Source: Paeniglutamicibacter psychrophenolicus (GTDB taxonomy: Bacteria; Actinomycetota; Actinomycetes; Actinomycetales; Micrococcaceae). From it: a stretch of 64,000 nucleotides of DNA. The notes beneath the pieces were generated by a model, which did not search any database, was not told where the DNA came from, and saw nothing but the letters and a program-made list of their open reading frames with translations. The translations under genes and the position numbers were made by a program. This document shows, in pieces, positions 59,696 to 64,000 of the stretch; position 1 is the stretch's first letter, and each line of letters opens with the position of its first letter. Location: NCBI RefSeq assembly GCF_030812255.1, contig NZ_JAUSSH010000002.1:496001-560000 (forward strand), read 5' to 3'.

Positions 59696-60892
59696 CTACG
59701 GGTGTCTCTTGGCCCGAGCACCGAACTCGTCAAGAACTCGTACAACATCCTTCGCCAGCCAAATGCGGTTGCGTTTTCCTATCGAAATTTGGATCAGGAT
59801 GTCAGCGTCAATAAGGCGGTTGATAGCGACTTGGGCGTTGACGGCCGAAATACCAAGTTGAGTTGCAGCGGCGGCGCTGTCAATAACTGGCTGGCGAAGG
59901 AGGGCGTCCACGAGTCGGTGGGCCGCGGAGTCTCGCCTTGCCTTAACGCGGTCGCGCCACTCCGTCCGGACGGTTTCGAGGTCCTCGACGAGGATACGAC
60001 CATTGTGAACTGCCGCGAACGATGCCTCAGCGATGGAGCGGACTATCGGTGCGACGTCCCCGGAGCGGTAAGCACCGAGGGCATCAAAATAACGGCCGGT
60101 GTCCTGGAGCAAACCCGCGGAGACCGGAACAGCGACATTGCGCGTCAGCTGCCCCCCGCGCAGCATCGCCTGGATCAATGCTCGACCGACTCTGCCATTG
60201 CCATCGGGGAATGGGTGGATCGTTTTGAATTGGGCATGGGTGATCGCGGTCTGAACAAGAACGGGCAGGTCGAAGCGATTGGCGAAACCGACAAGATCGT
60301 CCATGAGTGCGGTGACTCGCTCGTGATGGGGCGGGACGAACTGTGCGGTGTGGGGCCCAAAGCTCCCCCCTCCGATCCACAGCTGCTGATCGTGCCAACG
60401 GCCAACGATGTCGGCGTTGCTTTGCTCGAGCAGCGCGCGGTGCATCTCCAGGATGGCGTGGCCATCAATGGATTCGGACAGGGCGAGAGCGGCTTGCATG
60501 GCTCTGACGTTGCCTACGATCAGCTGCGCATTCCTCGAGGCGTGCTCACCGAGCTCCGCCAACGCGATCTGTCGCGCGCCGCTGGTTAGGTTCTCGATTT
60601 CTGAGCTGGAGGCACTTTCGGTACGCAAGAGAATGGATGCGAATGGTGCTGCAATCTGCCCCACTTCGGCATCGAAGCGGGCAAGCTCAATGGCTGCTTC
60701 TTCGGCCAGCGCTTGCAGCTCTCCATCGATATGGATTTCAAGACCGGAAATGAATGGCGGTACCGCCGCCAGATACGGTCCGGCAGCCCGGCGTCTTTGC
60801 GTGCGTGAGCCATACTCGTCTTGAACGTTGTGCCAAGGTCGCTCTTCGTAGCTGGGTGATGGCCACGCCTCGTTCTGCTCAAACATTGACAT
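59696..60892 (-). CDS. Fic-family protein
   Basis: 398 aa. The catalytic motif HPFPDGNGRVGR is intact, so AMP transfer (or a related nucleotide transfer) to a hydroxyl side chain is expected. ESASSSEIENL contains the S/T-x3-E-N inhibitory helix of class II Fic proteins, here N-terminal and in cis, so it is self-restrained. The C-terminal part LRQPVIDSAAAATQLGISAV is a winged helix. Start ATG 60892 or 60886. A palindrome lies ahead at 60901. Confidence 0.9.
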   Translation of the reverse strand: MSMFEQNEAWPSPSYEERPWHNVQDEYGSRTQRRRAAGPYLAAVPPFISGLEIHIDGELQALAEEAAIELARFDAEVGQIAAPFASILLRTESASSSEIENLTSGARQIALAELGEHASRNAQLIVGNVRAMQAALALSESIDGHAILEMHRALLEQSNADIVGRWHDQQLWIGGGSFGPHTAQFVPPHHERVTALMDDLVGFANRFDLPVLVQTAITHAQFKTIHPFPDGNGRVGRALIQAMLRGGQLTRNVAVPVSAGLLQDTGRYFDALGAYRSGDVAPIVRSIAEASFAAVHNGRILVEDLETVRTEWRDRVKARRDSAAHRLVDALLRQPVIDSAAAATQLGISAVNAQVAINRLIDADILIQISIGKRNRIWLAKDVVRVLDEFGARAKRHP

Positions 60893-60900
60893 GACCCAAC

Positions 60901-60934
60901 CATGCCAATGGATAACTAATTAAACATTGGTATG
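60901..60934 (-). promoter_or_regulatory. Inverted repeat before Fic gene
   Basis: CATGCCAATG (60901-60910) and CATTGGTATG (60925-60934) are 10-bp arms with one mismatch around an AT-rich 14-bp spacer. It is likely the operator for the winged helix of the Fic protein. The rest of the 466-bp gap to 61358 has the right island repeats but no gene I can support. Confidence 0.45.
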
Positions 60935-60988
60935 TACCGCTGCTATTCTGATTTGTTCCAAGTGACGTCGTCCGGCGGACGAGTCCGG

Positions 60989-61004
60989 TTTCTGGTGTCT
61001 CGCA
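60989..61004 (-). repeat. Right copy of inverted 16-mer flanking island
   Basis: Reads TGCGAGACACCAGAAA on the minus strand; partner of the copy at 55180-55195 (14/16). Confidence 0.3.
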
Positions 61005-61358
61005 AGCCATTCCTCTTACGGGACTACCGGTTTCTAAAGACCTGCATATGAGGTTTGAGTTCGATCACAGGCAAGATTCAAGGATTTGGTTCAGCTGAAG
61101 TGACAAAAGCCCTCTACGTCTTTCGATGCGGGCAGAATCGTTTCATCACAGTTTTACCAAAACCCTAGATTTCGGGATTTTCGTGGTTCAACCTAGATGA
61201 CAACGGACAGCAACGGTGGCAGGGACCGGCGCCCGGCACCGCGAATCCACGAGCTACCGACCGGTATCCGGAAGAAACCATTGATGCGGCGCGGGCACCG
61301 GCATAGAATCGCCCGTGGATCCACATTCATACACCCCTTTTGATTGGTTGGAGTCGTC

Positions 61359-62141
61359 ATGCCAAAGCCCGAGCTGCCCGTCGGATCGCCCTGCTGGATC
61401 GATCTGCTGACATCGAACCCGGAGAAATCCAAGGAGTTCTACAACGCGCTCTTTGGCTGGACCTACGAGACCGGAGACCAGGAGAAATACGGCGGCTACG
61501 TCACCGCGTCCAAGGACGAGGCGATGGTCGCCGGGATCATGAAGAACGAGGGGACCTCCGGTTCCCCCGACACCTGGACGACCTACCTGCGCGTGGACGA
61601 CATCGATGCTGCGGCGAAGTCAGCGGCCGAGCACGGCGGACAGGTCTACCTGCCGCCCATGGAGGTTCCCGAGCAGGGCAAGATGGCGATGTTCGGCGAT
61701 GCCTCGGGTGCCGCCGTCGGGATCTGGGAATTCGGCGGGCACACCGGTTACCAGCTGGCTGCCGAAAACGGGGCACCGGCCTGGCACGAACTGTTCACCC
61801 GCGACTTCGCCCCGGCCGTGAAGTTCTACCAGGATGTTTTCGGCTGGAAAACCGCGGTGGTCGGCGACACCGACGAATTCCGGTACACCACCCTCGGGGA
61901 CGGCGACAACGCGAAAGCCGGCATCATGGACGCCAGTTCGTTCCTGCCCGCGGGGGCCCCGCCCAGCTGGCACGTGTACTTCGCCGTGGACAATGCCGAT
62001 GACGTGGTTGCCAAGACCGTTGCCCTGGGCGGGGCGGTCATCCAGCCCGCGGAGGATACGCCCTTCGGGCGCAACGCCGCGCTGACGGATCCCACCGGTG
62101 CGGAATTCTGGATCACCCAGGACATCGGCCAGGGAAGCTAG
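61359..62141 (+). CDS. Two-domain VOC (glyoxalase-like) protein
   Basis: 260 aa, two vicinal-oxygen-chelate domains in tandem: PCWIDLLTSNPEKSKEFYNALFGW (key part SKEFYNALFGW) and WHELFTRDFAPAVKFYQDVF. The matching ends are GIWEF and TDPTGAEFWI. Such proteins bind a metal and may detoxify antibiotics or act as glyoxalase-like enzymes; several are only of unknown role. TGGAG lies six bases before ATG 61359. It marks the return to core-like GC-rich sequence. Confidence 0.88.
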   Translation: MPKPELPVGSPCWIDLLTSNPEKSKEFYNALFGWTYETGDQEKYGGYVTASKDEAMVAGIMKNEGTSGSPDTWTTYLRVDDIDAAAKSAAEHGGQVYLPPMEVPEQGKMAMFGDASGAAVGIWEFGGHTGYQLAAENGAPAWHELFTRDFAPAVKFYQDVFGWKTAVVGDTDEFRYTTLGDGDNAKAGIMDASSFLPAGAPPSWHVYFAVDNADDVVAKTVALGGAVIQPAEDTPFGRNAALTDPTGAEFWITQDIGQGS

Positions 62142-62289
62142 CTCGGGGAACCGCCGCAACGGTTTCCCGCTTGGGGGATCCATTGACGTCGGCGCCCGTT
62201 ACTTGGGGTGCGCGGCGCCGGCGCCAATGGACGGATTGGTTGCCCGCCGGGCAGCGGCAATGGAACGGGAGCGGGCCGGGGCCATCAGG

Positions 62290-63798
62290 CTAGGCCGGGA
62301 CGGAAACCCGCAGCATCGCCTCGATCTTCCCACGGCACCCGCCGCAGCCGGTGCCCGCCCGGCAGGCCGAACCCACCTCGGCAACCGTGCCGCAGCCTTC
62401 CTCCACTGCCCGGGCCACCTGGCCATGGGTGGCGCCGGTGCAGCGGCACAACTGGTCATCGGCACTTGCCGCCACGAGCGATTCGGGCATGGCCGGGTCA
62501 TCGAGCCGCAACAGCGTGGAACGATCCCGGGGCAGCGTGCTGCCCCGTTCGAAGGCCAGTACCAGCTCGGCGCCGGTGCGCGGCAACCCGATCGCCAGGA
62601 ACCCGGTGAGCACCTCGTCCTCGGTGACCAGCTTCAGGTACTGGCCCGCCCGCGGATCGGCAAACACGCTCACCCGGGCCCGGCCCTCCTCCCACGGGCC
62701 GGCCATCACGTTCCCGGCAACCACCAGCTCCAGGCCCAGGCCCTTGAGCATCAACACGTTTGAGGACCCCCGGGCCGGTGCCGCGGTGCCGGGATCCAGC
62801 GGGCGGCTCGGCTCGCCGGGGGCCGGGGCCCGGTGCTTGAGCAGGAACTCGGCCAGCCAGGCGGCCTGCGCCCAGCCCGGCGCCAACAGGCCGGCCGGCG
62901 CCGCCCCGGCAACCTCGGCGCAGTCGCCCAGGGCGAAGACCCGGTTCTCGGTGTCGGCCACCAGGTGCTCGTTGGTCTGGATGCCCCTGCCCACCTTCAA
63001 CCCGCAGCCGGCGGCCAGCTCGGTGCGTGCGCGAACCCCGCAGGAGATCAGCAGTGCGTCGCCGGCGATCTCCCCGTGGTCCTCGGTCGCCAGCGCGGTG
63101 AACCCGGATGGGGTCCGCCGCACGGCGGTGGCCCTGACCCCGGAAACGACCTCGACGCCGGCAGCACGCAGGGAACGGGCCAACAGCATCCCGCCATCGG
63201 CGTCCACGGCACGGCCCAGCGGGGCCGCTCCGTGGTGCACCAGCACGGGACGGTGCCCGGCCTCGGCCATGGCCAGGGCGGCCTCGATGCCCAGGATTCC
63301 GCCGCCGAGCACCAAGACCCGGCCCCCGGAAACGAGCACCCGGTTCAGTGCAGCCGCGTCCTCGAGGGTGCGCAGCGCCATGACGCCGGCGGGCAGGTTG
63401 GCCTCGGCATGCGGTGCGAAGTCCAGCCCGTTCAGTGTCGGGACCACCGGGCGGGCGCCGGTGGCGAACACCAGCCTGTCGTAGGCCAGGGTCCTGCCCG
63501 AGTCCAGGAAGACCAGCCGCCGCGAGCGATCCACCCGCGTGACGGTTTCCCCCAGGTGCAGCCCGACGCCCGCCTCGGCCAGTCGCAACGGGTCGATCAT
63601 CCCCAGGTGCCCGGCGGGAGTCGCACCGGCTGCCACCTCGGCCAGCAGCACGCGGTTGTAGGCGGCGTGTTCCTCGGCGGAAACGACGTCGAGGGTGAAC
63701 AAGCCGTCGGCAAGGCCCGGAAGCAGGCCCTCGATCAGCGATGCTGCGACAGGGCCGAAGCCAATGACGAGAAGGCGTTCGCGGATTTTCTGGCTCAT
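62290..63798 (-). CDS. NAD(P)H/FAD electron-transfer subunit of assimilatory nitrate reductase
   Basis: 502 aa. FAD Rossmann fold LLVIGFGPVAASLIEGL, NAD(P)H fold VLVLGGGILGIEAALAMAEA, FAD-binding NRVFALGDCAEV, and a C-terminal BFD-like [2Fe-2S] domain (LCRCTGATHGQ with CRAGTGCGGC). This is the NasB/NirB N-terminal architecture without siroheme domains. It passes electrons from NAD(P)H to the catalytic subunit whose gene overlaps by ATGA. The family is called nasB in Bacillus, but that protein is longer. Confidence 0.85.
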   Translation of the reverse strand: MSQKIRERLLVIGFGPVAASLIEGLLPGLADGLFTLDVVSAEEHAAYNRVLLAEVAAGATPAGHLGMIDPLRLAEAGVGLHLGETVTRVDRSRRLVFLDSGRTLAYDRLVFATGARPVVPTLNGLDFAPHAEANLPAGVMALRTLEDAAALNRVLVSGGRVLVLGGGILGIEAALAMAEAGHRPVLVHHGAAPLGRAVDADGGMLLARSLRAAGVEVVSGVRATAVRRTPSGFTALATEDHGEIAGDALLISCGVRARTELAAGCGLKVGRGIQTNEHLVADTENRVFALGDCAEVAGAAPAGLLAPGWAQAAWLAEFLLKHRAPAPGEPSRPLDPGTAAPARGSSNVLMLKGLGLELVVAGNVMAGPWEEGRARVSVFADPRAGQYLKLVTEDEVLTGFLAIGLPRTGAELVLAFERGSTLPRDRSTLLRLDDPAMPESLVAASADDQLCRCTGATHGQVARAVEEGCGTVAEVGSACRAGTGCGGCRGKIEAMLRVSVPA

Positions 63799-64000
63799 GA
63801 TTCATCTCCCAGGGCGTGCAGCGACACCGAAGCGTTCTTGAATGCGGGCATGGCGCTGACCGGGTCCACCGCCGAATCGGTCAGCAGGTTGGCGTTCTGC
63901 TCCCCGGCAAAGTGGAAGGGCAGGAACACGGTGTCCAGGCGCACGGCGGTGGTGAGGCTGGCCCGGGCCACCACTTCGCCGCGCCCGTTGCGCACCGCGA
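63795..64000 (-). CDS. Assimilatory nitrate reductase catalytic subunit, C-terminal fragment (cut by window)
   Basis: Only the last 67 residues are in the window. RLDTVFLPFHFAGEQNANLL followed by DPVSAMPAFKNASVSL is the end of the molybdopterin-binding domain of NasA/NarB-type nitrate reductases (usual form VFxPFHW/FxxxNxLT...DPxSxxPxFK). It overlaps the electron-transfer gene by ATGA, so the operon order is catalytic subunit, then FAD subunit. Confidence 0.85.
   Translation of the reverse strand, partial: AVRNGRGEVVARASLTTAVRLDTVFLPFHFAGEQNANLLTDSAVDPVSAMPAFKNASVSLHALGDES

Noticed and set aside
60586-60903. 105-codon minus-strand frame at the fic start
   Set aside because: Out of frame with the Fic protein and overlaps its N-terminal coding region; no motif.

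Overview
The window reads as a chromosomal segment of a high-GC Gram-positive bacterium. Evidence includes GC-rich third positions, frequent GTG/TTG starts, ATGA/GTGA gene overlaps, a LANTG cell-wall sorting signal, DtxR-type metal regulation and an Excalibur-domain protein. The gene content fits Actinobacteria, and the Micrococcaceae (Arthrobacter/Paeniglutamicibacter-like) are the best guess. No rRNA, tRNA or CRISPR array was recognised.

Layout. 0-12 kb: an MpaB-like oxygenase cut by the window edge; a 38-aa Cys-rich protein divergent from a thioredoxin across a CsoR/CstR-like palindrome; two PLP aminotransferases; a MarR regulator divergent from a dinucleotide-binding protein and a luciferase-like flavoprotein; a YceI protein. 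12.06-13.97 kb: a group II intron with the marks of class IIC, sitting directly behind the terminator of the second aminotransferase gene. 14.4-24.4 kb: an ArsR-SRPBCC pair, a LolA-like exported protein with an ABC exporter, a terpenoid-cyclase-fold protein, then secreted proteins (Excalibur, HNH nuclease lipoprotein, lipoprotein, OmpA-like). 24.6-33.5 kb: a 1277-aa surface 5'-nucleotidase, then a TAXI binding protein with a two-component system divergent from an MHS transporter. 33.6-47.3 kb: a second ArsR-SRPBCC pair, an aldo/keto reductase, two more major-facilitator transporters, a DszC-like flavoprotein, an MBL hydrolase, a LysR regulator and an APC permease. 47.7-54.6 kb: an ABC exporter with a DesK/DesR-like two-component system, then a DtxR/MntR-like regulator convergent with a manganese/zinc-type ABC uptake operon whose promoter has two identical palindromes.

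54.6-61.3 kb is an accessory island. It holds a broken TnsA-like transposase endonuclease remnant, two unknown proteins, an AAA+ ATPase, a RelBE-type toxin-antitoxin pair, an Abi-like HEPN protein and a Fic protein. An inverted 16-mer pair (14/16) brackets its intact genes. The last 2.7 kb returns to core metabolism: a two-domain VOC protein and the end of an assimilatory nitrate reductase operon running off the right edge.

Themes: most operons are tightly overlapped and sit beside a dedicated regulator. Several regulators have palindromes on their own start sites, and some transcripts look leaderless. The best candidates for new biology are the TAXI/two-component/MHS sensing unit, the secreted nuclease-Excalibur-OmpA cluster, the thioredoxin/Cys-rich protein unit and the 55-61 kb island. 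All functions are inferred from sequence reading; no database search was possible.
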